Positions 44,807 through 53,514 of a stretch of DNA of 64,000 nucleotides are shown here, piece by piece. The notes beneath the pieces are model-generated. The model saw nothing but the letters and a program-made list of their open reading frames with translations, ran no database searches and was not told the DNA's origin. Made by a program: the position numbers and the translations under genes. This DNA is from Butyrivibrio sp. (GTDB lineage Bacteria; Bacillota; Clostridia; Lachnospirales; Lachnospiraceae). The stretch covers positions 172,092 through 236,091 of the forward strand of contig JAMPEU010000002.1 in NCBI GenBank assembly GCA_023664865.1. The letters are read 5' to 3'. Positions within the stretch are counted from its first letter, which is position 1, and each line of letters opens with the position of its first letter.

Positions 44807-45319
44807 TCACTTCTTTTCCTTTAGTTTGTCAATTACATCCTTAGTTTTTTTAACCGCCCCAAACATCATAATCATCGGTATTCCAACGATAATGGCAAAT
44901 ATAAAGCCCATCATTCCAGCGCCTGCAAACATTGCAAAAATTTCTATCACAAAGCAAACCAGTATAATCATCGCTGCTCCTTTGAACATATTATATATTT
45001 TAGTATAATGCTCTATGCTTGAATCTATATCCGTATATAATTCAAACTTGCCTTCCGAAGCAGGTTTACGCAGTATTATCCAATATCCCCATGTCTGCAC
45101 AATCTCCACGCCCATCTCTTCCATCAGTTCCCTGTATTCATCGCTGACCTCGAACATTTTAGTACCCATGTCCATCTGATAAAGCCATCTTTCATCCTTA
45201 CGCTTTTCAAAGTTATAAAATCCGGCAAAGAATCCCGTCAGCGTCCAGCCTTCTTCCGACATCCTGTTTAACCAGTTCACTTCCTCGTCTTTATCAAAAT
45301 ACATACGAAACTTAAACAT
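44807..45319 (-). CDS. DUF2812 membrane protein
   Basis: 170 residues. The first 95 form a DUF2812 domain (FRMYFDKDEEVNWLNRMSEEGWTLTGF, YEF-like YRELMEEMGVEIVQTWGYWIILRK), the last 60 hold two membrane helices (about 118-155). DUF2812 proteins are usually encoded right after a PadR-type regulator, as here with an 8-base overlap, and may bind or export a compound sensed by it. Function not established. Confidence 0.87.
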   Translation of the reverse strand: MFKFRMYFDKDEEVNWLNRMSEEGWTLTGFFAGFYNFEKRKDERWLYQMDMGTKMFEVSDEYRELMEEMGVEIVQTWGYWIILRKPASEGKFELYTDIDSSIEHYTKIYNMFKGAAMIILVCFVIEIFAMFAGAGMMGFIFAIIVGIPMIMMFGAVKKTKDVIDKLKEKK

Positions 45320-45638
45320 TCCCTAACCCCTCCATTAATTCCGCATTCTTAAGCAGTTCCTGCAAACGCTGTTTTTCCGCCATAAATACCTTTATGCCTG
45401 TTTCCGTAATAACATATTCCTTCTTCTTTCTGGACTCCGTATCAACGCTGTAAATCTTAATCCAGCCCCTTTTTAGCATAGTCTGCAGCGCGCCATACAG
45501 CGTCCCCGCTCCCAGCGTTACACGTCCGTCGGTACGATTTTCCACTTCCTGAATAATTCCGTAACCGTGATTTGGCTTCCTGAGCGCCAGCAAAATATAG
45601 AAGAACGCTTCCGTCAACGGATTATCTTTTTCTGACAA
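45312..45638 (-). CDS. PadR-family transcriptional regulator
   Basis: 108 residues: a winged-helix domain (LTEAFFYILLALRKPNHGYGIIQEVENRT, then RVTLGAGTLYGALQTMLKRGWI) and a short C-terminal helix for dimerisation. The LGAGTLYGAL recognition helix is diagnostic. It likely represses its own operon through two dyads in its promoter (45682-45741). Ligand unknown. It overlaps the DUF2812 gene by 8 bases. Confidence 0.93.
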   Translation of the reverse strand: MSEKDNPLTEAFFYILLALRKPNHGYGIIQEVENRTDGRVTLGAGTLYGALQTMLKRGWIKIYSVDTESRKKKEYVITETGIKVFMAEKQRLQELLKNAELMEGLGNV

Positions 45639-45681
45639 ATAATCATCTCCTTATCTAATAGTAAGCTACATATTTGTCCGC

Positions 45682-45741
45682 CGATATATCGTCGCCCGAT
45701 ATATATACTTATAATATATCGTCTTGCGATATATTTGTCAA
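45682..45741 (-). promoter_or_regulatory. PadR operon promoter with two matching operators
   Basis: Minus strand: TTGACA (45736-45741), 17 bases, TATATT (45713-45718). Operator 1, AATATATCG-N5-CGATATATT (45713-45735), fills the -35/-10 spacer and -10. Operator 2, ATATATCG-N5-CGATATAT (45684-45704), lies just past the start point. Same dyad, same 5-base spacer, centres 30 bases apart. Confidence 0.75.
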
Positions 45742-45785
45742 TATGTATTTTTATTGCTTATAGTTTCTTTTTCACAGCCTTGAAC

Positions 45786-45811
45786 GACATGGACTCATAT
45801 GAGTCCATGTC
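45786..45811. repeat. Solo 26-bp perfect palindrome, arm-like
   Basis: GACATGGACTCAT joined to its exact complement with no loop. ACATGGAC-CATAT also occurs in the arms of family B copies B2 and B3. It lies 8 bases past the stop of the minus-strand lipoprotein gene. Confidence 0.7.
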
Positions 45812-45819
45812 ACATCCAA

Positions 45820-47550
45820 CTATATATTTACTGTAATTTTCCCTGTCTGAAAATACCCATTTTCCATATATTCTATCGGGGCGGTAAAACTTATTCCACA
45901 ATCATGTAAAGGCGTGGCATAATTTGACAGCATAACCCCAACGTCCATAGTAATATGCCATTGCCCGTTCTTTTCTTCAAGATAAATTATATCTCCCCAG
46001 CTTAAGCTGGAAAATTCTCCCCCTTTGTCCGTCAGATACTGCGTCAAATCCATTTCCATGCTTTGCGTGCCTGTATCTACCTGTAATATATTCGTTTCTT
46101 CATCAAAGGTATAGTTAATATTGGCAAACTGATACATCATATCGCCAATCGTAAATTGGTGAACCCGAAGCCCTGTCTCCTGTTCTGCATCCGGCTCAAG
46201 CATGAATAAGTCCTCCAGATGGTAGCTGTGCCCTGTCTCGCCGAGCATCCATAACGCATATTCTGGTGTTCCATCATTATCATAATCAGCCTTTTTCACA
46301 TATGGCAATTCTACATGCCGATTTAGCCATTCCCCATAAATCAGATAAATATCTGAACCGTCGCGCAGCGCCATTCCGCTGCCGCCATATAGTCCATAAA
46401 GTGTAATATCTTCCTTCTCGTCAGTATATATAATTACAAACATATCCCCATCTTCATTTTCCGGCAGCGTCATCCAGTCTCTGTCAGAAGAATCCGCTTC
46501 TTTTGTAATCTCTTTAAGAGAATCTACCGACACATTTGTCATATATTGTTGTATCGTAAGCGCCTTTTCTAAATCTTCTTCACTACAAGGTTTATGCGGA
46601 AACCAGAACGTCCCCATTCCATTGCTTGCCCTATTCTCATAATACTGCGTCATGTACCAGCTAATACTGCCGCCGTCCGCAAAAGTATATGTGGCTATTC
46701 TGTAATTACCGTAAATATCATACGGTATGCTCGTCACAGCGCCACCCGCATAGTGCAGTAATGCAACGGCAGCAGTTCCCGAAGTTGAAAGGTCAACCTT
46801 CCCATCAAACATGCGCCCGTCAGCCAGACCGAGATAGCTTATTACGGTTGCAAGATTTATATATTCAATGCTGCTTATCATGGTTGCAAGCTCTTCTTGT
46901 TCATAATCCTCCGCACTGACTCTGTATAAAAACATATTCTGTATGATTTCAGCAAGTTCCATCGCCGTCTCCGAACTTGTAATCTCCTCAAAGGACTCTT
47001 TATCCATGCTCATGATATAAGCCCTTCTATCAGATATATAGCCATATGCCGTTGTTTTGTGAAAAGTTGGGATTGAGAACTCGTCTAAAGTGTAAAAATA
47101 GAAGGTAAACTCTCTTTCGTCATTTGAATTTATAGAAGAATCCATATATTCCTTAGCGTCGCTGCGGCAGCCGCCGTAGGCAAAAGTCCGTTCGCTCAAT
47201 TGACTTTCCCAGTCAATCCGAAAATATTCACCCATACTGTCTAAATCGTCAAAGTCCGCTATGTATCCTGTCCATATAGGTGCGGAATCCAGAGTTTCAT
47301 CTATGCTACTATTGTCGTTCTGCTGAATCTGTCCTGAATCTGTTCCGCTGCCATCTGCCTGCTGAAGTCCTCCTGAACCTGCTTCGTTTCCGTTTTCATC
47401 ACCATACTGTGCCTGCTGCCCTGCGCTGCCGCAACCACCAAGCAGTAGAACCAGCATAAGAGAAATCCATACTATATGCTTTTTAGTGATATTTTGCCTT
47501 AACACACATTCACCATGCGCTGTCTCATTCATCACAATATAATTTCTCAT
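45820..47550 (-). CDS. Large lipoprotein of unknown function
   Basis: 576 residues. A long basic N-terminus precedes the hydrophobic stretch WISLMLVLLLGGC, whose cysteine is a lipobox; a Gly/Gln/Ser-rich linker follows to about residue 95. The rest is a secreted beta-rich protein with no domain I recognise; segments such as YVKKADYDNDGTPEYALWML resemble the DxDxDG calcium or FG-GAP type loop. The start at 47550 has GGGGGAG just upstream. It overlaps the HRDC gene by 26 bases, so it is probably translated from the same transcript although the products look unrelated. Confidence 0.7.
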   Translation of the reverse strand: MRNYIVMNETAHGECVLRQNITKKHIVWISLMLVLLLGGCGSAGQQAQYGDENGNEAGSGGLQQADGSGTDSGQIQQNDNSSIDETLDSAPIWTGYIADFDDLDSMGEYFRIDWESQLSERTFAYGGCRSDAKEYMDSSINSNDEREFTFYFYTLDEFSIPTFHKTTAYGYISDRRAYIMSMDKESFEEITSSETAMELAEIIQNMFLYRVSAEDYEQEELATMISSIEYINLATVISYLGLADGRMFDGKVDLSTSGTAAVALLHYAGGAVTSIPYDIYGNYRIATYTFADGGSISWYMTQYYENRASNGMGTFWFPHKPCSEEDLEKALTIQQYMTNVSVDSLKEITKEADSSDRDWMTLPENEDGDMFVIIYTDEKEDITLYGLYGGSGMALRDGSDIYLIYGEWLNRHVELPYVKKADYDNDGTPEYALWMLGETGHSYHLEDLFMLEPDAEQETGLRVHQFTIGDMMYQFANINYTFDEETNILQVDTGTQSMEMDLTQYLTDKGGEFSSLSWGDIIYLEEKNGQWHITMDVGVMLSNYATPLHDCGISFTAPIEYMENGYFQTGKITVNI

Positions 47551-47881
47551 GTACTCCCCCTGTGTACTCACATATAACCCTAAGAAACTGCTCTCCATAC
47601 ATTTCGTACTTGTTCTCACCCACTCCGGATACTTTTAGCATCTCTTCCTTATCAAGAGGGACTTTGATGCACATATCCATCAAAGACTTATCTGGAAATA
47701 CGATATATGACGGAACTTTTTCTTCTTTTGCCAGTACCGCGCGGAGGTCGCGAAGCTGTTCAAATAGTTCCAGCCCCCGTGAATTTAAGGTGTCCTGTTT
47801 TCGAGTCTGCTTACTGTTTATCGCCTTTAATTTATTCTCTGCCTTTACATCTTCTGAATTTTCACAATTTTTACTATTCAT
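47525..47881 (-). CDS. Stand-alone HRDC-domain protein
   Basis: 118 residues: a charged N-terminal 45 residues, then an HRDC domain (LFEQLRDLRAVLAKEEKVPSYIVFPDKSL, LSKEEMLKVSGVG-like helix-turn-helix) like that at the end of RecQ helicases and RNase D. No helicase domain is present and no frameshifted RecQ remains upstream. Start MNSKNC at 47881 has GGGAG 3 bases before it and overlaps the end of the glycosylase gene by 8 bases. It may bind single-stranded or structured DNA in the same repair context; this is inferred. Confidence 0.82.
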   Translation of the reverse strand: MNSKNCENSEDVKAENKLKAINSKQTRKQDTLNSRGLELFEQLRDLRAVLAKEEKVPSYIVFPDKSLMDMCIKVPLDKEEMLKVSGVGENKYEMYGEQFLRVICEYTGGVHEKLYCDE

Positions 47882-48731
47882 AATCTCCCTGCCTCCGCAC
47901 TTTTTCTCCAAACAACTCATAAAAGAATATGTACTGCTGCAACACGCCCTGATATCCTGCATACCGCTCCCAGGGAAAGCCCGCCTGATAATGACCTGAT
48001 AGTGCCTGATTGATATGCGTGTCTATGGGAAATGCCTGTAAATGATGAAGTGCAAAAAGGCATATACAGTCTGCCACCTTCGCCCCGACCCCGTATAATT
48101 TCAACAGTTCGGCTCTTGCCTCTTCATACGGCATCTTCTGAATAGCAGCCAAATCCGCGTCTTTATTCACTACGCTTTTTGCCGTACGCACCACATACTT
48201 GCTGCGGTATCCAAGGTTACATTCCATCAGGGCGTCTTCCTCAAGCCCTGATAAAGACTCCGGCGTCGGGAATGTATAAAAATCTTTACCCTCTTTACTC
48301 GTCCTCTTCTCGCCGTACCTCTCGCATATATTATTAATACATTTATGGATGCGCGCGATATTATTCTGCTGCGAAATTAAAAACGTGACTATCATTTCCC
48401 ACAAATCCTGACGCAGAATCCTTATGCCCGAACCAAACGCCGCGGCTTCGCTTAAATATGTATCCTTAACGTCAATCGCACCGATATACGAGGCGTAATC
48501 TCCGTCCAAATCAAAATACGACTTCCAGAAATTATCATAGTCCGATTCATCACAATGGAAAATACACTCCGTTTCCGTCTGCTCTATCTCCAGATATTTT
48601 CCCAATGCAATAACGCTGTACAGGCTGCTGCCTTCATGAAACATGCGGAAACACTGCCCCGAACGGCAGATTTGCTCAAGATTAAAATTATCTTTTGTTA
48701 TATGCACCATATCAATGCTCATACCTTTCAT
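47874..48731 (-). CDS. OGG1-like 8-oxoguanine DNA glycosylase
   Basis: 285 residues of the eukaryote-like OGG1 family: an N-terminal beta domain (FNLEQICRSGQCFRM), the helical core with LISQQNNIARIHKCINNIC, and the HhH-GPD motif LYGVGAKVADCICLFALHHLQAFPIDTHI, which has both the catalytic lysine (GAK) and aspartate (PIDTH) of bifunctional glycosylase/lyases. It removes oxidised guanine. Start could also be 48722 or 48710; no clear ribosome site decides. The next gene overlaps its end. Confidence 0.9.
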   Translation of the reverse strand: MKGMSIDMVHITKDNFNLEQICRSGQCFRMFHEGSSLYSVIALGKYLEIEQTETECIFHCDESDYDNFWKSYFDLDGDYASYIGAIDVKDTYLSEAAAFGSGIRILRQDLWEMIVTFLISQQNNIARIHKCINNICERYGEKRTSKEGKDFYTFPTPESLSGLEEDALMECNLGYRSKYVVRTAKSVVNKDADLAAIQKMPYEEARAELLKLYGVGAKVADCICLFALHHLQAFPIDTHINQALSGHYQAGFPWERYAGYQGVLQQYIFFYELFGEKVRRQGDYE

Positions 48732-48789
48732 ATACTTTATATTTATCGTACTTTATGCCTTATATATTGCGTATTATATATTACATGAA

Positions 48790-50178
48790 TTAGTATTTCG
48801 TCTCTTCTTTATCGCCTGTAGAACGAATTACCCTGCGAACGCCGTCCAAAGCTTTCTGGAATTGTCCGTATACGCCGTAAGCGAGATTAAACTGTTTAAG
48901 CGCCTCTGCCCTGTCGCCGTTATCTTTTGCCTGCCACGAAGCGCAGGCATACTTATGCAGTTCTTCATGCAGGCTTACCGCCTGTTTAAACTCATGCGAT
49001 CCCGTGATTCTTGTATCGCTCAATCCTGCCGCCCACTTGCCGAACTTACAGCCTGAAGGATTATTGAGCTGTGTAATCTTTAAAGTCTCAAAATCGGCAA
49101 GATTATTATAAACACGCCATGTAAATATCAGATGGTCAACTTCATATACCGTAATCCAGTCAAGCGTGGTAATCTTAGAATTTTTCCTTGCCATATCGCT
49201 TCTGGTGCCGTCGATATCCCGCGAAATATGGTACAGATGGTCGCCCGTACCCTGACATTCGTTTGACAATGTATCATAACTGTCCGCAATCGTATCTATC
49301 GACTCCACGAAATTCTGCGTCAGAGAAGACTGCGTATTAATTTCTCCATAGATACTGTCTATTTCCTCTTTCATGGAGTCTAACTGTGTCACTATGCCAT
49401 TAATATTATCTATGGACTGATGAACGCTCTCATTGCCTTCTTTGAGCTTATTAGTAGTCGCCTCGATAGATTCTGACAGGGCGGTAATTCCGCCCATCAA
49501 TTCTCCGACATACTGCACTACGCTCTCTGCAGATGCCGTCGTATTGGCTGACAAATCCCTTATCTGTGTGGCAACAACCGAGAAACTCCTTCCCGCCTCT
49601 CCTGCACGCGCCGCCTCTATCGAAGCATTCAGCGCAAGCAGACCGCTCTTGCTGGCAATCTTTTTAACCATGTCGATTATGTTATTGATGCTGATTGCCT
49701 TTTCCTTAAAATCTGCTACCTGTTCGTTAATTGCCAGAATCTGCCTTGCCGATTCGTCTACAATCTGTACGCTCGACTCCATATCTTTTAAGCTGTTCTG
49801 GGAAGTCTCTATTATATTGTAGGCATTCTCCTGAATATTCTGCACGGAGTTCTGGATATTCTGAATAGAATCTTCAAGTTCCTGACTGGAGCCGCGCATT
49901 CCGCTGATGGATTCGGTCTGCGAATTTACCTGCTCAATCATTTCCTTCACGCACGAACTGTCACCGATTCTTTTCATTGAATCGTTAAGGCGCATTACGA
50001 AACTGTTATTAGCCTTATAAAACGCTTCCAATACTGCGTTATACTTATTGCCAACCTCGGCATCGTAGAATTCCGATACATCAATTTGTGAAAAGTCTCC
50101 TGCTATCGCCTTTTCCATATAAGAAATCAAAAGATTCCTATCCTCTTCATAATAGTTGTTTTGTTTTTTTCTGTGCAT
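48790..50178 (-). CDS. Soluble chemoreceptor-like protein with zinc-binding CZB domain
   Basis: 462 residues, no membrane segment or signal peptide. A long methyl-accepting signalling coiled coil spans about 60-345, with the conserved tip IIDMVKKIASKSGLLALNASIEAARAGEAGRSFSVVA (hairpin region). The C-terminal CZB domain (about 350-455) has VDHLIFTWR, CKFGKWA, and HEELHK, the His/Cys/His zinc set. CZB receptors sense zinc or oxidants such as hypochlorous acid. GGAGG precedes the start by 7 bases. No che genes are nearby, so the partner kinase is elsewhere. Confidence 0.92.
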   Translation of the reverse strand: MHRKKQNNYYEEDRNLLISYMEKAIAGDFSQIDVSEFYDAEVGNKYNAVLEAFYKANNSFVMRLNDSMKRIGDSSCVKEMIEQVNSQTESISGMRGSSQELEDSIQNIQNSVQNIQENAYNIIETSQNSLKDMESSVQIVDESARQILAINEQVADFKEKAISINNIIDMVKKIASKSGLLALNASIEAARAGEAGRSFSVVATQIRDLSANTTASAESVVQYVGELMGGITALSESIEATTNKLKEGNESVHQSIDNINGIVTQLDSMKEEIDSIYGEINTQSSLTQNFVESIDTIADSYDTLSNECQGTGDHLYHISRDIDGTRSDMARKNSKITTLDWITVYEVDHLIFTWRVYNNLADFETLKITQLNNPSGCKFGKWAAGLSDTRITGSHEFKQAVSLHEELHKYACASWQAKDNGDRAEALKQFNLAYGVYGQFQKALDGVRRVIRSTGDKEETKY

Positions 50179-50237
50179 CGAAATCCCTCCTGCCGTATGG
50201 CATCATAATTTTTTGTTATCAGTTCTCAGTACAGATA

Positions 50238-51128
50238 TTAATATGGATATGCTATAAACTTTACCCCCGTGTATTCTTCCCATTCGCGATAATTTTCTTC
50301 CGGTCTTTTCACAAGTTCTTCTATATTCTTTCCAAACTTTACGACCATGCCGTTGTCGTCCGCATGGTATACGTTGGCGCGTATTAGTTTCCCGCCGCTT
50401 TTTATTTTATTATATACCATATCATGTCCGCTGATAATATAATAAAATCCTTCATGCACAGCCACGTCTATTGCCTCTCCGGCATCGTCCTGCGGCTTGT
50501 CTGCCGCCCTGCCCTTAACGCCGCTTACGCTGCGTGTAGGATAAAGCCTCTGCGGTGATAGAAACACCTCATGCACATAATTTTCCGCTTTTGCTTTCTC
50601 CATTATGAACTCTGCAAGCTCACTTGGCGTAAGCACTGTGGAATCCACTATCAAATCATAATTATCAAAGTCTGTGGTGTTGACAGAATAGATTTGCGCA
50701 AACCTTGAATCTTCAAGCTGCTTTCTTTTTATCAGTGACTTGGCGGCTTCTTCCAAAGAATCATAATGCTCTTCCTGTCCCCTGTCCGCCATTATTACGC
50801 GATTTGCCGCCACATGTATGTCTACCGTGACATACACTTTAAACGATTGTTCTACAAAATGCCACGCCATACGCGAATCAAACACTATGTCTTTGCCGAT
50901 ATTTGCACGCGATATCTCCACAGTCTTATTGTCAATCATGCTGTCGTATTTATTATTAACATCATTCGACATCTGCTGATTCAACTCCAGCGTCGTTATC
51001 CCCTTCTCCTTAGCAATCTCCCTTTGGATTGTTCCGGTTGAGTATTTCGTGAATCCGTACTTGTCGCATAATAAATTCGCAACCGTGCTTTTTCCGCTTC
51101 CAAGTTCACCGGTAATCGTAATATACAT
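50238..51128 (-). CDS. NMP-kinase-like P-loop protein fused to a ParB-like domain
   Basis: 296 residues. The first 195 form a cytidylate-kinase-like P-loop domain: Walker A GELGSGKST at residues 7-15, KYGFTKYSTGTIQREIAKEKG and IVFDSRMAWHFV. The last 90 (about 200-296) have LYPTRSV, then EGFYYIISGHDMVYNKIKSGGKLIRANV, which fits the ParB/sulfiredoxin/SerK-type fold (the G-H-x motif after a strand pair). The substrate could be a nucleotide, a small metabolite or a protein; none is shown. GGAG precedes the start. Neighbours are a chemoreceptor and Sua5. Confidence 0.72.
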   Translation of the reverse strand: MYITITGELGSGKSTVANLLCDKYGFTKYSTGTIQREIAKEKGITTLELNQQMSNDVNNKYDSMIDNKTVEISRANIGKDIVFDSRMAWHFVEQSFKVYVTVDIHVAANRVIMADRGQEEHYDSLEEAAKSLIKRKQLEDSRFAQIYSVNTTDFDNYDLIVDSTVLTPSELAEFIMEKAKAENYVHEVFLSPQRLYPTRSVSGVKGRAADKPQDDAGEAIDVAVHEGFYYIISGHDMVYNKIKSGGKLIRANVYHADDNGMVVKFGKNIEELVKRPEENYREWEEYTGVKFIAYPY

Positions 51129-51161
51129 AATCTGCCACTCCTTTCTTATCAGTTGTACTCA

Positions 51162-52223
51162 TCAAGTTTCGCAGTCAATATGCAGTATCTTATGTCCTGC
51201 CGCCTTAAGCAGCCTGTTCATAACCGCCTGTCCGATTCCTGCGGCATCAAAAGATTCTGAGAAAATCACACTCACTTCTTCATCATCAAATTCTCGCAGA
51301 ATCCTGTACAGCCTTCTTGCAACAGTCCTCTCATCGTCTCGGTCTCCTGCGCTTTTACAGACATCTCCGAGATATCTCGAAATCGTAGCGTCCGTGCCTA
51401 TAACGCCTGTCTTATGCCCTTCTTTCCGTAAACGGCAGACCTGCTCATTTATATATTCCACTACGCGCTCTTCTTCGCCTTCAATTATTGTCAAATCGCC
51501 TTTGGGTGCATAATGGCGGTATTTCATGCCCGGCGCTTTAGGCGTTTGTCCACTCTCAGCGGACATCATTGTTTTATCTTCGCCGACCGACTGCAGCACT
51601 TCTTCTAACATTTCCTTAGTAATATAGCCCGGTCTTAATATCATCGGTTCTTCGACAGTCATATCCACTATCGTAGACTCTAAACCAATATCCACGTCGC
51701 CGCTGTCTAAAATCATCTCAATGCGCCCGTCCATATCCTCGATTACATACTTTGCAGATGTAGGACTTGGCCGCCCCGAACGGTTGGCGCTGGGCGCTGC
51801 GACATATCCGCCTGCTGCCTCTATAAACGCTTTTGCCACAGGCTGCGACGGCATACGAACCGCCACCGTTTCAAGCCCGCCTGTTGTTTCATACGGTACA
51901 ATATCAGACTTATCAAAAATCATAGTGAGCGGACCGGGCCAAAACGCCTGCGCTAATTTGGAAGCAGACTCAGGTATCATTTTCACAATCTTAGGCAAAT
52001 CTTCAATCCGTGAAATATGTACAATGAGCGGGTTGTCTGACGGACGCCCTTTCGCAGCGTATATTTTTCTGGAAGAATCGGGGTTTAATGCGTCTCCGCC
52101 AAGACCGTAGACCGTTTCCGTGGGAAAAGCGACCAGCCCGCCGTCTTTTATAATATCTCCCGCAAGTTTCACCACGTCTGCTTCTATATTCTGTTTGTCC
52201 ACTTTAATTATTCTGGTATTCAC
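51162..52223 (-). CDS. L-threonylcarbamoyladenylate synthase (Sua5)
   Basis: First step of t6A37 modification of tRNA: makes threonylcarbamoyl-AMP from threonine, bicarbonate and ATP. 353 residues: YrdC domain (about 1-210; LVAFPTETVYGLGGDAL, KGRPSDNPLIVH, APSANRSGRPSPT) plus the C-terminal Sua5 domain (about 235-350), so it is the long Sua5 type rather than TsaC. Start is a GTG with AGAGG about 12 bases before. Confidence 0.95.
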   Translation of the reverse strand: MNTRIIKVDKQNIEADVVKLAGDIIKDGGLVAFPTETVYGLGGDALNPDSSRKIYAAKGRPSDNPLIVHISRIEDLPKIVKMIPESASKLAQAFWPGPLTMIFDKSDIVPYETTGGLETVAVRMPSQPVAKAFIEAAGGYVAAPSANRSGRPSPTSAKYVIEDMDGRIEMILDSGDVDIGLESTIVDMTVEEPMILRPGYITKEMLEEVLQSVGEDKTMMSAESGQTPKAPGMKYRHYAPKGDLTIIEGEEERVVEYINEQVCRLRKEGHKTGVIGTDATISRYLGDVCKSAGDRDDERTVARRLYRILREFDDEEVSVIFSESFDAAGIGQAVMNRLLKAAGHKILHIDCET

Positions 52224-52328
52224 AGACTGTAGAAACCTCTTTTCCCTAAAGCCGCGCCCGCTTATCTGCTATATTAATATGATAACATATAAAATATAAA
52301 ATATCTATAATAGTTTCATAACCCAATG

Positions 52329-53420
52329 TTATTCAGAAATGAACTCTAAATCAAACGTAACCTTCCAGTTGCCATTCACGCTGTTCTCTTTTGCATAAAA
52401 GACGCCGTACATCTGAATCTTATCCAGCTCGCCTTCGTCCACGACAAACCAGTCCTCATTCACTATAACCGTTTCTCCATTTACTTCTTCATGCCACATA
52501 AACGAAACGTCACTGCACTGCTCTTCTCCCCTGCTGTCTATCAAAAAAAGCCGGGCGTGCCTGTCAGCATCTTTAAAATTGCCGCGGCATACCTGTACCC
52601 GCAGTATACCATCAGCGTAACCCACTCCGGTAACTGTAAGCGACTCTATCATGCTTTCATCTATTTCTGTAATATCCATAACCGTCCAGCCTTTAAGCGG
52701 CGAACCGTCCACGGGTTCTGTCTCATATTTATTAAAAGCGTCGCTGTCGTTCATTCCGCTTCGTCCATTTAAAGATACCGCTTTGGTTTGCGGGTTTTTA
52801 ATAATATTGCTTAAGTCAATCGGGCGTTCCTCTTTTGCCGCCGTTGTCAATAACTGCCTGACGCCGAAGCTTGCTTTTCCGTTATCATATTTGCCATCGG
52901 TAGATAAACTGATTTTAAAATATGCCTTATCTTCCTGCTCGTCATACTCTAAGAAAAAACAGCCGCCGATATCATATGATGCGCCGTAGCTTTGCAGATA
53001 ATAGCTGTCATACATATCAATACTGCCTTTGATTAAATCCTTTCCACTCCCTTGTGCATCACGGAATGCAACTATAATCTCCGCCGCATTATCCTTAATG
53101 TCTATAGCTTCTACCTGCATGGTGATGCCGCGGCTTGTGCTTTCCACATCTATCGGGACAACAAAATCCGCCAGCATGGGGGCATATTTTTCAATAATAT
53201 TGTATACCGCAGGAAATGTTCTCGCCGCAGCCGGAAGAACCGAAACAAACAGCAGTATTACAATAACCCCTGCCGCCATGACATAGCGTGCAGTTAAGAT
53301 ATGCGCCGCCTTTTTCGCCCTCTTTTTATCATTAACCTTATCAATAATGCCTTTGATATAATCAGAACTTGGTGAAATATGTTCATATGCTTTTTTATAA
53401 TTAACTTTAAAATTTTCCAT
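52329..53420 (-). CDS. DUF4179-type anti-sigma-like membrane protein
   Basis: 363 residues: a cytoplasmic N-terminus of about 45 residues, one membrane helix (about 46-66, VMAAGVIVILLFVSVLP), and a large extracytoplasmic beta-rich part that begins RTFPAVYNIIEKYAP, as in DUF4179 proteins. It follows an ECF sigma factor by 94 bases on the same strand and so is likely its anti-sigma or sensor; no zinc-type HxxxCxxC motif is present in the N-terminus. Confidence 0.82.
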   Translation of the reverse strand: MENFKVNYKKAYEHISPSSDYIKGIIDKVNDKKRAKKAAHILTARYVMAAGVIVILLFVSVLPAAARTFPAVYNIIEKYAPMLADFVVPIDVESTSRGITMQVEAIDIKDNAAEIIVAFRDAQGSGKDLIKGSIDMYDSYYLQSYGASYDIGGCFFLEYDEQEDKAYFKISLSTDGKYDNGKASFGVRQLLTTAAKEERPIDLSNIIKNPQTKAVSLNGRSGMNDSDAFNKYETEPVDGSPLKGWTVMDITEIDESMIESLTVTGVGYADGILRVQVCRGNFKDADRHARLFLIDSRGEEQCSDVSFMWHEEVNGETVIVNEDWFVVDEGELDKIQMYGVFYAKENSVNGNWKVTFDLEFISE

Positions 53421-53514
53421 GTCTAATCCTCCATCTACTATTCAGCTGCCATTTTATTTACCACATCTTTACTTCTCAGCTACTATTTATTTTTCATTTA
53501 CTATTCAGCTGCTA

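Noticed and set aside
47525-47881. HRDC gene as the broken end of recQ
   Set aside because: It has its own ribosome site and no helicase residues are found in any frame upstream, where an intact glycosylase gene lies.
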